Below, in pieces: positions 28,382 to 43,289 of a DNA stretch of 64,000 nucleotides. The notes below the pieces were generated by a model. The model was not told the DNA's origin, made no database searches, and was given only the letters and a program-made list of their open reading frames with translations. The first letter of the stretch is position 1, and the number at the start of each line of letters is the position of its first letter. The stretch is from an uncultured Granulosicoccaceae bacterium (GTDB lineage: Bacteria > Pseudomonadota > Gammaproteobacteria > Granulosicoccales > Granulosicoccaceae), in NCBI GenBank assembly GCA_938035125.1, contig CALHNS010000011.1, forward strand, positions 19,340-83,339. Reading direction: 5' to 3'. The translations under genes and the position numbers were made by a program.

Positions 28382-31234
28382 TTATGCAAACCGTCGTTGT
28401 TCGCCATCACCAAACGCATTCGATACGCATCGTTCGCACAGTGGGGCGTGTTCTGCATGTTGACCAACCGATGCGGATCGATGCCAACAGCGATCGCATT
28501 TTTCACCACTGGCAGGTGTTGCTGAAACCGCTACTTGGCCTTCTCCTGCTGGCAATGTTTCAGCCTCAGATGGTTTATCGCTTAAAGCTGCAACGGTTGC
28601 TGTGGATGTGATGAGAACGAAACGCAGTTCATCGCCTAAGCGTTCAAGCACATCGCGTGCTTTATCATCAGCGTAAACGGTTACTGATGCATCCAATCCG
28701 CCACCGATGTCACCGGCTGTGCGTAGATTTTCCAATGTGCGGGATACAGCAGTTCTTACGTCTACAACGGTTGCCCAGTCGTCGCTACTTAATGGGGCTG
28801 CATCGTCTAGTAAAGGTAAATCTGTTAAATAGGTAGATGTGAACACCGATGCGCTGCGATCACCGGGTAAGTGCTGCCAAATTTCATCGGCAGTGAACGA
28901 TAAAACAGGGGTTATCCAACGCACCATCGCTTCAGCGATATGGTACATCGCTGTTTGTGTGGAACGCCTGCCTAAGCTGTCGCTGCCCATGGTGTACTGG
29001 CGATCTTTAATGATGTCTAAATAAAAGCCGCCCATATCAACCGCGCAAAAATTATGTAAGCGTTGATACACGGTATGGAACTGATAATCAGAGAACGCTG
29101 TTTCTATGTCTTGTTGTGTTCGTAACGTGCAGTCTAAGGCCCAACGATCTAACGCTAGCATCTCATCCAACGGAACAGAATCTTTTGCAGGATCGAAATC
29201 GTTGATGGCGCTGAGTAAGTAACGCGCGGTATTTCGAATGCGACGATAAGAGTCTGCCATGCGAGCAAGAATTTCTTTAGATACAGTCATCTCACCGCGA
29301 TAGTCGGCAGAGCATACCCATAAGCGCACAATGTCAGCACCTAAGGTTTTAAATAAATCTTGTGGGGCGATAACATTACCCAAAGACTTCGACATTTTTC
29401 GGCCGTTTTGATCTACGGTAAATCCATGTGTAAGCACTTGTTTATACGGTGCTTGCCGATGAATAGCGGTGCTGGTAAGAATGGATGAGTGAAACCAACC
29501 TCGATGTTGATCAGAGCCTTCAAGGTACATATCAGCAGGATAGGTTAAGCCTTCAGTTTGCTCTAATACATGGTGCCAAGTGGTGCCTGAATCAAACCAC
29601 ACATCTAATACATCTCGGCTTTTGTCGTAATCATCGGCATCAGTGCCCAGTAATTCTTTCTTATCGGCATCGAACCACGCTTGTATGCCGCCTTTCTCAA
29701 TCAGTAAGGCAACTTGTTCGATGATATCTTGCGTGTTCGGGTGCAATTCGCCTGTTTCTTTATGTAAGAACAACGGTAGTGGGATTCCCCAATAGCGTTG
29801 TCTTGATATACACCAATCGGGTCGATTGGCAATCATGCCTTCAATGCGCTGTTGTCCCCAATCAGGCACCCAACGAACCTTTTGAATTTCAGCCAAGGTG
29901 TCTTTACGTAAGTTGTTCTCTTCCATGCTGATGAACCATTGAGGCGTTGCACGAAAAATAATGGGTGTTTTGGTGCGCCAGCAAAATGGGTAACTGTGCT
30001 GATACTTTTCAAGCCGCGCTAATTTCCCACGTTGAGTTAATTCTTCAAGTAGTGGCTTATCCACTTTCATGATGTGTTGACCAGCGAATAGCTCTACGTG
30101 TTTTCTGTATAAACCGTTGTCATCCACGTTGTCTAGAAGTTCTAAGCCATAACGATTGCCTGCATAGAAATCATCCACACCGTGATCGGGTGCTGTATGA
30201 ACACAACCCGTTCCAGATTCTGTGGTGACATGATCGCCTGTGATGATTAAAGAATCACGATCATAGATTGGGTGTTTCAATACAATGCGTTCTAAGTCAG
30301 AACCTTTACAGGTTCCTATGATGTTGAATGCTTCAACACCGTAGCGTTTCATGACATCAGCTGTCATGTCGGCAGCAACGATGAGCTGCTCACCTTTCAC
30401 GCAGCGGCCAGTATCGGCAGAGCCAGCGTCTTCATCTACTTGCACCAGTGCGTAGTCTAAATCTGGATGCACGGCCACCGCTTGGTTACCAGGAATGGTC
30501 CATGGGGTTGTTGTCCAAATAACCACGTTCACATCTTGATTGTTATCGGGTGCACCGAATGGCTTTAGTAGTTGTGCTTTGTCTCTTGCTTCAAAGCGCA
30601 CATCAATGGCGTTAGACGTTTTATCTTCGTACTCAACTTCTGCTTCTGCCATGGCGGTGTGCGCACCCCAGCTCCAATGCACAGGTTTCACCCCTTTGTA
30701 TACATGGCCAGCTTCAATGATTTTTCCCAAAGCCCGAACGGTATTGGCTTCGTTTTTAAAATTCATGGTGAGGTAGGGGTTATTCCAATCACCCAGTACA
30801 CCAAGGCGCTTGAATTCGGTGCGTTGGTTTTCAATTTGTTCGGTGGCGTATTCGCGGCAACGTGCTCGAAATTCACTTTCTGTGATTTTGTCCCCGGGTT
30901 TGCCTGCAATCTCTTCCACTTTGTTTTCAATGGGCAGGCCGTGACAATCCCAACCTGGAACATAGGGTGAATCGTAGCCCGCTAGCTGCTTACTTTTTAC
31001 GATCATGTCTTTGATGACTTTATTCACCACATGACCGATATGAATAGCGCCGTTCGCATACGGTGGGCCATCGTGCAAAATAAACTTAGGCCGGCCTGCG
31101 CTGGCTGCGCGAATTTCACCGTGAAGATCGTTAGATTCCCATTGAGCCAACATTTCCGGCTCACGTTTGGCTAAGTTGCCGCGCATGGGAAAATCGGTTT
31201 TAGGAAGATTCAGAGTTTGTTTGTAGTCGCTCAC
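28382..31234 (-). CDS. ileS: isoleucyl-tRNA synthetase
   Basis: Class I aminoacyl-tRNA synthetase, about 950 aa. I chose a GTG start at 31234, which gives [25 protein letters not shown], matching the E. coli N-terminus; upstream in-frame ATGs add non-homologous residues. HIGH motif variant [17 protein letters not shown] in [10 protein letters not shown], the editing domain ([26 protein letters not shown]) and the C-terminal zinc site CDRCWH...CERC are all present. It heads an ileS–lspA–ispH series. Confidence 0.98.
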   Translation of the reverse strand: MSDYKQTLNLPKTDFPMRGNLAKREPEMLAQWESNDLHGEIRAASAGRPKFILHDGPPYANGAIHIGHVVNKVIKDMIVKSKQLAGYDSPYVPGWDCHGLPIENKVEEIAGKPGDKITESEFRARCREYATEQIENQRTEFKRLGVLGDWNNPYLTMNFKNEANTVRALGKIIEAGHVYKGVKPVHWSWGAHTAMAEAEVEYEDKTSNAIDVRFEARDKAQLLKPFGAPDNNQDVNVVIWTTTPWTIPGNQAVAVHPDLDYALVQVDEDAGSADTGRCVKGEQLIVAADMTADVMKRYGVEAFNIIGTCKGSDLERIVLKHPIYDRDSLIITGDHVTTESGTGCVHTAPDHGVDDFYAGNRYGLELLDNVDDNGLYRKHVELFAGQHIMKVDKPLLEELTQRGKLARLEKYQHSYPFCWRTKTPIIFRATPQWFISMEENNLRKDTLAEIQKVRWVPDWGQQRIEGMIANRPDWCISRQRYWGIPLPLFLHKETGELHPNTQDIIEQVALLIEKGGIQAWFDADKKELLGTDADDYDKSRDVLDVWFDSGTTWHHVLEQTEGLTYPADMYLEGSDQHRGWFHSSILTSTAIHRQAPYKQVLTHGFTVDQNGRKMSKSLGNVIAPQDLFKTLGADIVRLWVCSADYRGEMTVSKEILARMADSYRRIRNTARYLLSAINDFDPAKDSVPLDEMLALDRWALDCTLRTQQDIETAFSDYQFHTVYQRLHNFCAVDMGGFYLDIIKDRQYTMGSDSLGRRSTQTAMYHIAEAMVRWITPVLSFTADEIWQHLPGDRSASVFTSTYLTDLPLLDDAAPLSSDDWATVVDVRTAVSRTLENLRTAGDIGGGLDASVTVYADDKARDVLERLGDELRFVLITSTATVAALSDKPSEAETLPAGEGQVAVSATPASGEKCDRCWHRSASVGQHAEHAPLCERCVSNAFGDGEQRRFA

Positions 31235-31378
31235 TGCACTCGTTCGCTTAGATACATATTTATATGGGTGACAGTGTAGGCGATTCGGCATCAAATTGAC
31301 CGTGTTTTCGAGCCCATTCACGCTGTCTTGTCATATCGGCAAAAGCCAACTTGTAGGCACTTGCTGATCATCGCGCCA

Positions 31379-31433
31379 GCACTAGCAGGGCACTAGCAGG
31401 GCACTGGCAAGGCACTGGCAAGGCACTGGCAGG
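31379..31433 (+). repeat. five tandem 11-bp repeats between ileS and a regulator gene
   Basis: GCACTAGCAGG at 31379 and 31390, GCACTGGCAAG at 31401 and 31412, and GCACTGGCAGG at 31423 form five near-identical 11-bp units. Two degenerate units (TCAATAGCCCG, GCAATAGTCGG) extend the phase to 31455. The period equals about one helical turn, so each unit faces the same side of DNA. The array lies in the 302-bp divergent gap (31235–31536) between ileS and the XRE gene. A TATACT at 31500–31505 is a possible -10 for the XRE gene. Nothing else is evident in the gap. Confidence 0.85.
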
Positions 31434-31536
31434 TCAATAGCCCGGCAATAGTCGGCAAATAACCTCTCGTAAGCCCCGTAACTCAAGAAAAAGTACCGAT
31501 ATACTGGGCAGATAGACTATTTGTGGCAGTGATTTT

Positions 31537-32292
31537 ATGGCTCAAACTCCCCGAATCATTGAGACCGTCAAGGCCATGCTAAAGCAGCAGGGCATGACGT
31601 ACCGGGTTTTGGCCGCTCGATTGAATTTATCCGAATCAGCGGTAAAGCAGATGTTTGCATCCGGCGATATGAATTTGTCTCGGCTTGATCAAATTTGTCA
31701 GGTGCTGTCGATGGACATCAGCGATTTACTGCAGGAGATGCAATCAACACAGCAACGCCTTCAATCACTTACCTTTGCACAAGAGAAAAAGTTGGTTGGC
31801 AATCCACGTTTGCTGGTGATGGCCTATTGCGTGTTAAATAGATGGACGTTTGAGCAAATTACCGATTTTTTTGATATCAGCGAAACAGATGGAATAAAGC
31901 TCTTAGTCGAGTTGGACAGGATGCAGTTTATTGAACTGTTGCCGGGTAATCGAACCAAGCTTCTGGTTGCCAGTAATTTTGATTGGCTACCCAATGGGCC
32001 AATAGAGACGTATTTTGAAAAAGAAGCTCAAGGCCCGTTCTTTGACAGTAACTTTGATGAAGACGGGTGCATGCGTTTGGTTAAAAGTGGTGATCTTAGT
32101 GATGCTGGGCGACAAAGTTTGTGTGAGCGGATAACCTCACTTGGTCAACATTTTGATGGGCTTATGATGGAAGAGCAAAAAGTGCCATTGGATGAGCGTT
32201 CAGGAACGACGATGGTGTTGGCCATACGACATTGGGAGTTTGCAGCTTTTGCGAATTTAAAGCGCCAACCAGCACAGAAAAAAGTTAACTAA
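31537..32292 (+). CDS. XRE-family transcriptional regulator with extended C-terminal domain
   Basis: 251-aa protein. An N-terminal helix-turn-helix of the Cro/C1 type covers about residues 8–62 (MTYRVLAARLNLSESAVKQMFASGDMNLSRLDQICQVLSM). The rest may include a second winged-helix-like segment (FEQITDFFDISETDGIKLLVELDRMQFIEL) and an uncharacterised C-terminal half. This architecture is seen in several proteobacterial regulators of unknown target. The gene lies on the plus strand between ribF and ileS, which are normally neighbours, and directly follows the 11-bp repeat array, so autoregulation through the array is plausible. Confidence 0.82.
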   Translation: MAQTPRIIETVKAMLKQQGMTYRVLAARLNLSESAVKQMFASGDMNLSRLDQICQVLSMDISDLLQEMQSTQQRLQSLTFAQEKKLVGNPRLLVMAYCVLNRWTFEQITDFFDISETDGIKLLVELDRMQFIELLPGNRTKLLVASNFDWLPNGPIETYFEKEAQGPFFDSNFDEDGCMRLVKSGDLSDAGRQSLCERITSLGQHFDGLMMEEQKVPLDERSGTTMVLAIRHWEFAAFANLKRQPAQKKVN

Positions 32293-32302
32293 TACGGCAG
32301 TA

Positions 32303-33238
32303 TTAGCTTGGGTTTTCTTGCAGTAGTTTTTTGGCAGAGTTCGCATCTTTTGCAATTTGTGTTTTCAATGCATCCAAAGAATCGAATTTGATTTCACCTC
32401 GAACATGGTGCATAAAATCAATAGCCATGTGCATACCGTAAAGTTGTTCTTCTGCATCCAGAAGATGCACCTCCAGTAACAACGCTAAGCCATTAACCGT
32501 GGGCCTTCTACCAAGGTTTGCCACTGCAGGATAGGTTTTTCCCGTTTCCTCGCATGTTGCATTAACGGCAAACACACCTTGTAACGGAGGAACTTGTTTT
32601 TTTAATGCGATGTTCGCCGTTGGAAATCCTAATTGTCTGCCCACCTTTTCACCGTGCACCACGCGCCCGCTTATGCGATAAGGCCTGCCTAGTAAGGTAG
32701 CTGCTGTAGTTAAATCGTTTTGTTGTAGCGCGCATCGAATGCGAGTGCTGCTTATGCGTTCGCCAACGTGTGTGATGGTAGGCGTTTGTTCTACGTTAAA
32801 GCCATGCTTAATGCCTGCCTCTTGCAAGGTGGTAAATGTGCCCTCACGGTTGTTACCAAAACGAAAATCATCACCCACGATTAAGGTGTGAAGGTTCATG
32901 CGGTCGAGTAAAGTATGTTGAATGAAATCATTCGCTGTTTGCGATCGGAACGCCTCATTAAAACGCAGCAACATACAGGTGTGAATGTTTTGTGTTTTAA
33001 AGTTATTAAAACGATCACGAGTGCCTTGCAATCGAGCCGGTGTTTGGTTGGCGTTAAACACTTCATGGGGTAATGGTTCAAACGTAATAACGCAGGTTTT
33101 CGCGTTATTTTTTTGCGCCAATTCGTTCATGCGTTGCATGATGGCCTGGTGGCCAACGTGCATACCATCAAAATTTCCAATGGTGGCAATGATGGGCTGT
33201 GCAGAATTTAACGTTGCATTGCCTCGAATCAAGTGCAT
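32303..33238 (-). CDS. ribF: bifunctional riboflavin kinase / FAD synthetase
   Basis: Makes FMN and FAD from riboflavin. The N-terminal adenylyltransferase domain shows TIGNFDGMHVGHQAIM and the ISSTRIR motif, and the C-terminal kinase domain begins GRPYRISGRVVHGEKVGRQLGFPTANI. Length of 311 aa is typical. It lies between murJ and ileS, as in many gammaproteobacteria, except for the inserted XRE gene. Its product would supply FMN to the IYD-like enzyme and FAD to MnmG, among others. Confidence 0.97.
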   Translation of the reverse strand: MHLIRGNATLNSAQPIIATIGNFDGMHVGHQAIMQRMNELAQKNNAKTCVITFEPLPHEVFNANQTPARLQGTRDRFNNFKTQNIHTCMLLRFNEAFRSQTANDFIQHTLLDRMNLHTLIVGDDFRFGNNREGTFTTLQEAGIKHGFNVEQTPTITHVGERISSTRIRCALQQNDLTTAATLLGRPYRISGRVVHGEKVGRQLGFPTANIALKKQVPPLQGVFAVNATCEETGKTYPAVANLGRRPTVNGLALLLEVHLLDAEEQLYGMHMAIDFMHHVRGEIKFDSLDALKTQIAKDANSAKKLLQENPS

Positions 33239-33264
33239 GAAAGAGTTACCGATTTGCTCATAAA

Positions 33265-34851
33265 TTAAGGGCTTTTAAAGTCTTTGAGCCTAACGCCGCA
33301 CAATAATAATGTGAGGGCATAAGCGGCTGCGCCTGCTGCAATTATACCGATAAGCTGTGTTGCGCGGCTAGCTGCATTCATTGCCTGCCAATCCCCACCA
33401 TTCATAACGATTAATACTATTGCCATAATGATAAGAGCCGGCAGTGTTTTAAAGAAAAGCGTTCGAACAGAAGGGTCTAACTGATAAAGGTTTCGTGTTT
33501 TTAGCGCACGGTACAACATCCATGATTGTTGTACCGCCGATAACGTGGTTGCTAGCGCTAAACCTGTGTGTGGTGCGATAAAGTCAAGCCAAACCATAGG
33601 CAGCACCAGCATTAAGTTGTATGCCATATTGCTGATCAGCGCTACGATACCTATGCGCACAGGCGTCTTGGTGTCTTGGCGTGCGAAGAATGCGGGTGCG
33701 AATATTTTTATCAAAATAAAAGCTGGAATGCCTAGGCAATAGGCCACCAAACTAAAGCTTGCAAGATAAGTATCGTTAGCGGTAAAGGCGCCGTATTCAA
33801 ACAAAGTAGAGATCATTGGGCTGGCCAATAGAATCAGCCCCACGGTGGACGGTAAGCCAATCAAAATGTTGATGCGCAGTGCCCAGGTAATGGTGTTTTT
33901 GTAACCCTGTTCGGAATGGTTTGCGTATTCACGCGATAAGCGCGGCAAGATAATCGTACCTAGCGTTACGCCAATGAGCCCTAAGGGGAATTCCATTAAA
34001 CGATCTGAATAGTACAGCCAGCTTAAGCTTCCGCTTACTAAAAACGTTGCGATTATGGTATCGAGTAATAAGTTTATTTGCGCAACCGATGAGCCAACTA
34101 TTGCCGGTGCCATGAGTTTTAAAATGCGACGAACACCGCTGTGTTTCCAGCCCCATTTGGGTTTGGGTAATAATCCTAAGCGTTGTAAAAACGGCAATTG
34201 CAAAAGCAATTGTAAAAGCCCCGCTGCAAACACCCCCCAAGCCAAAGCCACAATGGGTTGTTCAAAATGCGGGGAGAACAAGAGCGCAGCTGAAATCATG
34301 CAAATATTTAGCAGCACAGGCGTGAAGGAGGGAATGGCGAATTGCCCAAAAGTATTTAAGATGCTGCCTGCGTAAGCCACAAGAGATACAAACAATAAAT
34401 AAGGAAAGGTGATGCGCAGCATGTGGGTTGCTAGCTCAAACTGCTCTTTGTTGTCGATAAAGCCTGGGGCGAATAGCATCACAATCAGCGGGGCCAGCAT
34501 CACCCCAAGGGTTGTGATCACCAATAGCACGATGCTTAAGGTGCCCACCACGTGCGCGGCTAGATTTTTAAGCGCTTCCTGGTCTTTGGTTTCTCGGTAT
34601 TCTGTAAAAACGGGTATGAAGGCTTGAGCAAAAGCGCCTTCTGCAAACAGCCTTCGCAAAAAATTGGGAATCTTGAAGGCCACCAGAAACACATCGGTGA
34701 TGGCGCCTGCGCCAAACACAATGGCCAGCACTTGGTCACGAATGAAGCCCAACACTCGTGACAGCAAGGTCATAACGGCCACAATTGAGCCTGAGCGGCC
34801 CAAAGAGCTGGGTTTGTCTTGATTGTGCGATGTGTTTGGCGGTGAAGTCAT
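33265..34851 (-). CDS. murJ: lipid II flippase MurJ
   Basis: Polytopic MOP-superfamily protein of 528 aa with about 14 transmembrane segments, needed to move lipid II to the periplasmic face. The N-terminal signature LLSRVLGFIRDQVLAIVFGAG and AFAQAFIPVFTEYRE are conserved. A Ser/Asn-rich N-terminal tail of about 18 residues precedes the first helix. It is divergent from rpsT, as is common. Confidence 0.97.
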   Translation of the reverse strand: MTSPPNTSHNQDKPSSLGRSGSIVAVMTLLSRVLGFIRDQVLAIVFGAGAITDVFLVAFKIPNFLRRLFAEGAFAQAFIPVFTEYRETKDQEALKNLAAHVVGTLSIVLLVITTLGVMLAPLIVMLFAPGFIDNKEQFELATHMLRITFPYLLFVSLVAYAGSILNTFGQFAIPSFTPVLLNICMISAALLFSPHFEQPIVALAWGVFAAGLLQLLLQLPFLQRLGLLPKPKWGWKHSGVRRILKLMAPAIVGSSVAQINLLLDTIIATFLVSGSLSWLYYSDRLMEFPLGLIGVTLGTIILPRLSREYANHSEQGYKNTITWALRINILIGLPSTVGLILLASPMISTLFEYGAFTANDTYLASFSLVAYCLGIPAFILIKIFAPAFFARQDTKTPVRIGIVALISNMAYNLMLVLPMVWLDFIAPHTGLALATTLSAVQQSWMLYRALKTRNLYQLDPSVRTLFFKTLPALIIMAIVLIVMNGGDWQAMNAASRATQLIGIIAAGAAAYALTLLLCGVRLKDFKSP

Positions 34852-34931
34852 AGCCCGGAAGATTGACGCATCGGTGGTGGCGTATCATAATCACTGGCTA
34901 ACTTTGATACAGCCCAGAAACGAGGTCGTTC

Positions 34932-35192
34932 GTGGCGAATTCTCCCCAAGCTCGAAAACGCGCACGTCAGGCAGAAGTACGCCGTCAGCGCAACACCGGT
35001 CAGCGTTCTATGATGCGCACGAAGGTGAAACGTGTTTTCAAAGCCATCGAAGATGGTGATAAAGCAACTGCTGAAGCGGCATTGAAAGATGCTGTGCCTG
35101 TTTTGGATCATATGGCTCGTAAAGGCCTGATTCATAAGAATAAGGCAGCGCGTTATAAAAGTCGTTTTAACGCTCAGGTTCGCGCGCTTTAG
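34932..35192 (+). CDS. rpsT: 30S ribosomal protein S20
   Basis: Small basic 16S rRNA-binding protein of 86 aa, rich in Arg, Lys and Ala, with the typical start [20 protein letters not shown] and the [18 protein letters not shown] tail. It begins with GTG; a weak non-AUG start is also a known feature of E. coli rpsT (TTG) and allows autogenous control. The GTG at 34932 is the only suitable start in frame. Confidence 0.97.
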   Translation: MANSPQARKRARQAEVRRQRNTGQRSMMRTKVKRVFKAIEDGDKATAEAALKDAVPVLDHMARKGLIHKNKAARYKSRFNAQVRAL

Positions 35193-35209
35193 CGATCCTG
35201 CTGTGCAAT

Positions 35210-37494
<2,285 letters not shown>

Positions 37495-37570
37495 TTATTT
37501 CTTAAAAGAGGAGACGGGAAGTGCGAGGCGTTTCGGAGTTTATCGCAAATGTTGATGCCACACTGTGAGC

Positions 37571-38038
37571 ATGACGGCGCAAGTGTATAAATCTAACGTG
37601 GTTCTTTTCCCACTTTGTGACAAAAGCGGGGTTATGCAGCATGCGTTGCAGCCAGCAGCTTCCCATTCGGTTGGTGGTAGGCGGCATCGTTCAGGCACAC
37701 GCCCGGATGCCATCGTGTTTGCTTGGGTGTTAGATCTTCCTGCTCAGATCGATTCTACCGATGCAGCGCGAGCAGTTTTAGCCGTGGTTAGACCCCAGCT
37801 ATCCTCATTGGATACATACCAACGCTCGGTGGTTGATGAGCTTGCCAAGCTTATGCGTACTGAGGAATCTTCCCTAGCATCCATCCCAGCGCAGAAAAGC
37901 TCTCGGCGTTTTCGGCCCAATCGACGCCGGGTTAAAGAATTATTCAATCGGCAGTCTCGGCCAGTAAGAAGCGTGAAAGTGGAAAAATTGGTGTGCTTGC
38001 CCGGTGGGTTGGATAAGAGCGATAAGCCGTCTAATTAA
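37571..38038 (+). CDS. hypothetical protein between obgE and rpmA
   Basis: 155-aa basic protein with no domain that I recognise. The middle part (PDAIVFAWVLDLPAQIDSTDAARAVLAVV) looks like a folded helical segment, and the C-terminal third is Arg/Lys-rich (SSRRFRPNRRRVKELFNRQSRPVRS), suggesting nucleic-acid contact or disorder. The ATG at 37571 follows a GTG at 37565; either could start translation. It is divergent from obgE and ends before a bidirectional terminator. It is likely real because the codon use resembles neighbours and competing frames are short. Confidence 0.55.
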   Translation: MTAQVYKSNVVLFPLCDKSGVMQHALQPAASHSVGGRRHRSGTRPDAIVFAWVLDLPAQIDSTDAARAVLAVVRPQLSSLDTYQRSVVDELAKLMRTEESSLASIPAQKSSRRFRPNRRRVKELFNRQSRPVRSVKVEKLVCLPGGLDKSDKPSN

Positions 38039-38097
38039 TTCCCTTGCTCGTGTTTCAAATTTAAAAAGTGGCTAGTGGCTAGGTTGCATACGCGCAT

Positions 38098-38126
38098 AAA
38101 AAAACCCGCTGTTTAGCGGGTTTTTT
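38098..38126. terminator. bidirectional terminator between the hypothetical gene and rpmA
   Basis: AAAAAAACCCGCT, loop GTTT, AGCGGGTTTTTT makes a strong stem with A- and T-runs on the two sides, serving both convergent genes. Confidence 0.93.
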
Positions 38127-38148
38127 GTCACATCGTGTTTAAGACGTT

Positions 38149-38409
38149 TTACGCGTCAGCAACGATATCAATGAACTTACGCTTGCCTCGACCGCGCACA
38201 GCGAAAGAAACAACGCCATCAGCTTTAGCAAATAGGGTGTGGTCTTTGCCGCAACCGACGTTAATTCCTGGGTGGAAGCGTGTGCCGCGCTGACGAACCA
38301 AGATATTGCCAGCTAGAACCGCTTCGCCACCAAATTTCTTTACACCAAGGCGTTTGGATTCCGAATCGCGACCGTTGCGAGTACTACCGCCTGCTTTTTT
38401 ATGTGCCAT
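38149..38409 (-). CDS. rpmA: 50S ribosomal protein L27
   Basis: 86-aa basic protein. The N-terminal [21 protein letters not shown] reaches the peptidyl-transferase centre in the ribosome, and [15 protein letters not shown] is conserved. It lies 15 bp after rplU, the standard operon partner. Confidence 0.98.
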   Translation of the reverse strand: MAHKKAGGSTRNGRDSESKRLGVKKFGGEAVLAGNILVRQRGTRFHPGINVGCGKDHTLFAKADGVVSFAVRGRGKRKFIDIVADA

Positions 38410-38424
38410 TGCTCAGTGCCTCAA

Positions 38425-38739
38425 TTAACCAGCGTTAATGCCGGTGATTTCAACTTCAGTGTAATTCTGACGGTGCCCCATGCGCTTCATGTGGTGCTTT
38501 CGACGTCGGAACTTAAGAATTTTTACTTTGTCGGCTCGACCGTGATCGATCACCTTGGCAGTGACTGAGGCGTTGCTGACCGTGGGGGTGCCCACTTTTA
38601 CGCTGTCGCCTTCGCCTACCATTAGGATGTTGTCCAGCTGGACGGAATCACCGGCGTCAGCTGCGAGTGTTTCAACGCGCAGGCGATCGCCTTCGCTAAC
38701 TCGGTACTGCTTGCCACCTGTTTTAACTACGGCGTACAT
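38425..38739 (-). CDS. rplU: 50S ribosomal protein L21
   Basis: 104-aa 23S rRNA-binding protein. The ATG at 38739 ([14 protein letters not shown]) has a GGAGAA Shine-Dalgarno seven bases upstream; an in-frame upstream ATG would overlap that site. The [24 protein letters not shown] segment is the family signature. The 256-bp gap to the divergent ispB holds no feature I can define beyond expected promoters. Confidence 0.98.
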   Translation of the reverse strand: MYAVVKTGGKQYRVSEGDRLRVETLAADAGDSVQLDNILMVGEGDSVKVGTPTVSNASVTAKVIDHGRADKVKILKFRRRKHHMKRMGHRQNYTEVEITGINAG

Positions 38740-39922
38740 CGTTTTCTCCAAACATTACGCCCGGATGAGCCGGGTAGATCTAACGCGCCGTACTCGGCAC
38801 GCGAAAAGCCCATTAGAATAGCGGTCTGGAAGCCCGCCGTCAATCATTTGAAGCCTCTAAGTGGGTATTCGCAAGTATTGATCCGGCTCGCCATGTATTC
38901 GTATCCAAGAATTCAGGGAACTCAATGCGTATCCACCGTATCATTACAAGCCAACGCCATTAAAATGCCAAGCAATACAGACTTTTTCAGCGCCCATGAC
39001 TTTAGATGACTGCCGAGCCCTTGTGGCAAGTGAAATGGGCCGAGTAGACACATTTCTAACTGAGCGGTTGGCATCCGATGTGGTGCTCATCAATCAGCTC
39101 TCAAGCTACATCATCGCCAGCGGAGGCAAACGCCTACGCCCGCAGTTGTTGCTTCTGGCAAGTGGTGCCTGTGGGTATGAAGGGCATCACCAAATCACTC
39201 TGGCCACCGTTATTGAGCTCATTCACACCGCGACGTTGTTGCACGATGACGTGGTGGACGCCTCAGAGCTTCGCCGTGGCAACGATACCGCGAATTCATT
39301 GTGGGGCAACGAAGCCGCCGTATTGGTTGGGGATTTTTTGTACTCGCGCGCCTTTGAAATGATGGTTGAAGTGGACAGCATGCGAGTGATGAACATATTG
39401 GCTTCCACCACCAACCGGATTGCCGAAGGCGAAGTGATGCAGCTAATGAACGTGCGTGATCCTGATTTAACCGAAAAGCGGTATCTGGAAGTGATTCAGG
39501 CCAAAACGGCAAAGTTATTCGAAGCGGCAACCGAATTAGGCGGTGTGTTAACCCATCAAAGTGATGAGATTTGCCAAGCATTAGCGCAATACGGCATGCA
39601 TTTAGGAACCGCCTTCCAGATCGTTGATGATGTGTTGGACTACCAAAGCGATGAAGCGACTATGGGAAAAAATGCAGGTGATGATTTGGCGGAAGGCAAA
39701 ACCACCTTGCCGTTAATTCACGCCATGGAGTCTGCAAACGATCAGCAACGTAAGCTGTTACGTCAAGCAATAACCGATGCTGATGTAAGCCAGATGGATG
39801 AGATTCTTTCCATCATTGAAAGCACAGGCGCTTTAGAAAAATCATTAAACACCGCGCGAGATGCTGCCAATAACGCCGTGCAAGCTTTACAAGTCTTGCC
39901 ATCAAGTTCGCATCGCGATGCG

Positions 39923-41788
<1,866 letters not shown>

Positions 41789-41832
41789 CGCCTGAGTATA
41801 ACGAGGCCAGCTTTGGCCGCTTTAAAGAGACG

Positions 41833-42378
41833 TCACAATTGTGAACTTGCGCATTCCTCATATAGGCCTGGATCTAAGTTTTCCAAGGTAATGCGACCGA
41901 TGGAGTATCGAATTAAGCGCAGTGTAGGGTGATTTACAGCAGCTGTCATTCGTCTAACTTGCCGATTTTTACCTTCGGTTAATGTCAGCGATAGCCAAGA
42001 GGTTGGAATGGATTGACGAAAACGCACCGGTGGCGTTCTCGGCCACAACCAATGTGGCTCATCCATTCGCACGCATTTAGCTGGCGCCGTGACCCCATCT
42101 TTTAAAGCCACTCCTCGTGTTAATTCGGCAATGGCTGCATCATCGGGCTCGCCGTCCACTTGTACGTAATAGGTTTTGGGTAATTTAAAATTGGGGTGAG
42201 CTATGCGGCTTTGTAATTTGCCATCATCTGTTAGCAGTAGCAATCCTTCACTGTCACGATCAAGCCTTCCGGCGGCATAAACATCAGGAATGTTGATGTA
42301 ATCAGCCAGCGTTTCTCGATCTTGTTGGTCTGTGAATTGACACAACACTTGAAAGGGTTTGTTGAATCGAATCAGCAT
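41833..42378 (-). CDS. rluE: 23S rRNA pseudouridine(2457) synthase
   Basis: RsuA-family pseudouridine synthase of 181 aa without an S4 domain, as in RluE. The catalytic aspartate lies in [19 protein letters not shown]. Strong similarity to remembered E. coli RluE includes the start ([13 protein letters not shown]), the [14 protein letters not shown] segment and [25 protein letters not shown]. It starts four bases after the exonuclease gene's stop. Confidence 0.95.
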   Translation of the reverse strand: MLIRFNKPFQVLCQFTDQQDRETLADYINIPDVYAAGRLDRDSEGLLLLTDDGKLQSRIAHPNFKLPKTYYVQVDGEPDDAAIAELTRGVALKDGVTAPAKCVRMDEPHWLWPRTPPVRFRQSIPTSWLSLTLTEGKNRQVRRMTAAVNHPTLRLIRYSIGRITLENLDPGLYEECASSQL

Positions 42379-42382
42379 GGCG

Positions 42383-43288
42383 TTAATCTACTAATCCTGC
42401 TTTTTCAGCAAAGTTTGATGCGTCAGCTGAAGCAAAGCCAATTGAAATTAAACTGTTCGTGCATTCACTTAAGCGGGGCCGTTTAATTGTTGAGATGTCT
42501 AATGTGGTGGGCATATCGTTCGTGGTTATTAATCCGGTAAGTTGTCTGGCAAGACGTACCGTAGCTTCGTTCTCTTTTAACAAGGTGGCCACATGTGCAG
42601 CACCTCTAAATTTCATTTTAGCGATTGCCTCTATGTTGGCAAACACGCCGTCTAAATTTTCCCACTTACATAACACTCTTGCAGCGGTTGCAGCGCCCAC
42701 TCCTGGAATGCCTGGAATGTTGTCGGTCTTATCACCACACAGTGCAAGAAGATCGGCAATTTGAGTAGGGGTAACGCCGAAGCGTTTTGTTAATTGGGTG
42801 TAGTTGCTACGATTATTTCGTGCGTAATCCCAAAATATGTCGTTTGGCCCAATGAACTGAACCAAGTCTTTATCAGCGCTAATAATCGTTACCGCTTGCT
42901 CTTTAGCGTGTGCAAGGTTTGCCATATGACCAATTAAATCGTCTGCTTCAACTTCCGCATTGATTAGCGTGCAAAGGCCAAATGCTTTACACACCGCTTG
43001 GCATTGGGAAAATTGAGTGGCTAGTTCTGGGGGTGAAGGCTTACGATTGGCTTTATATTCAGGGTGTATTCGGTAGCGAATTGCTTGTCTATTTCTAGAA
43101 TCAAACGCTGCCACAATAGAGTGTGGTTTCTGCTTTCCCATGATGTTGGAAATCATGGTGGTAAATCCCATTACGGCGTTGAAGGGCTCACCGCGAGTAT
43201 TTGTAATGGTTTTGGGAAACGATTGCCAGCCGCGAAATACATAAATACTGGAATCGATGAGATATAACACGGGGGTTGCCTCGTGCAT
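42383..43288 (-). CDS. 5'-3' exonuclease / flap endonuclease-like protein
   Basis: 301-aa stand-alone homologue of the 5'-nuclease domain of DNA polymerase I (ExoIX/Xni relatives). Acidic metal-binding residues occur in [32 protein letters not shown] and [16 protein letters not shown], the last including the helix-3-turn region. The arch region [17 protein letters not shown] is typical. Unlike E. coli Xni, which lacks part of the acidic site, the N-terminal metal-binding motifs look complete, so it may be active in Okazaki fragment processing or repair. Confidence 0.9.
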   Translation of the reverse strand: MHEATPVLYLIDSSIYVFRGWQSFPKTITNTRGEPFNAVMGFTTMISNIMGKQKPHSIVAAFDSRNRQAIRYRIHPEYKANRKPSPPELATQFSQCQAVCKAFGLCTLINAEVEADDLIGHMANLAHAKEQAVTIISADKDLVQFIGPNDIFWDYARNNRSNYTQLTKRFGVTPTQIADLLALCGDKTDNIPGIPGVGAATAARVLCKWENLDGVFANIEAIAKMKFRGAAHVATLLKENEATVRLARQLTGLITTNDMPTTLDISTIKRPRLSECTNSLISIGFASADASNFAEKAGLVD

Positions 43289-43289
43289 G

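Noticed and set aside
31379..31455. 11-bp repeats as plasmid or phage iterons
   Set aside because: Replication iterons are usually longer and sit next to a rep gene and DnaA boxes. The adjacent protein is an XRE regulator and the flanks are chromosomal housekeeping genes.
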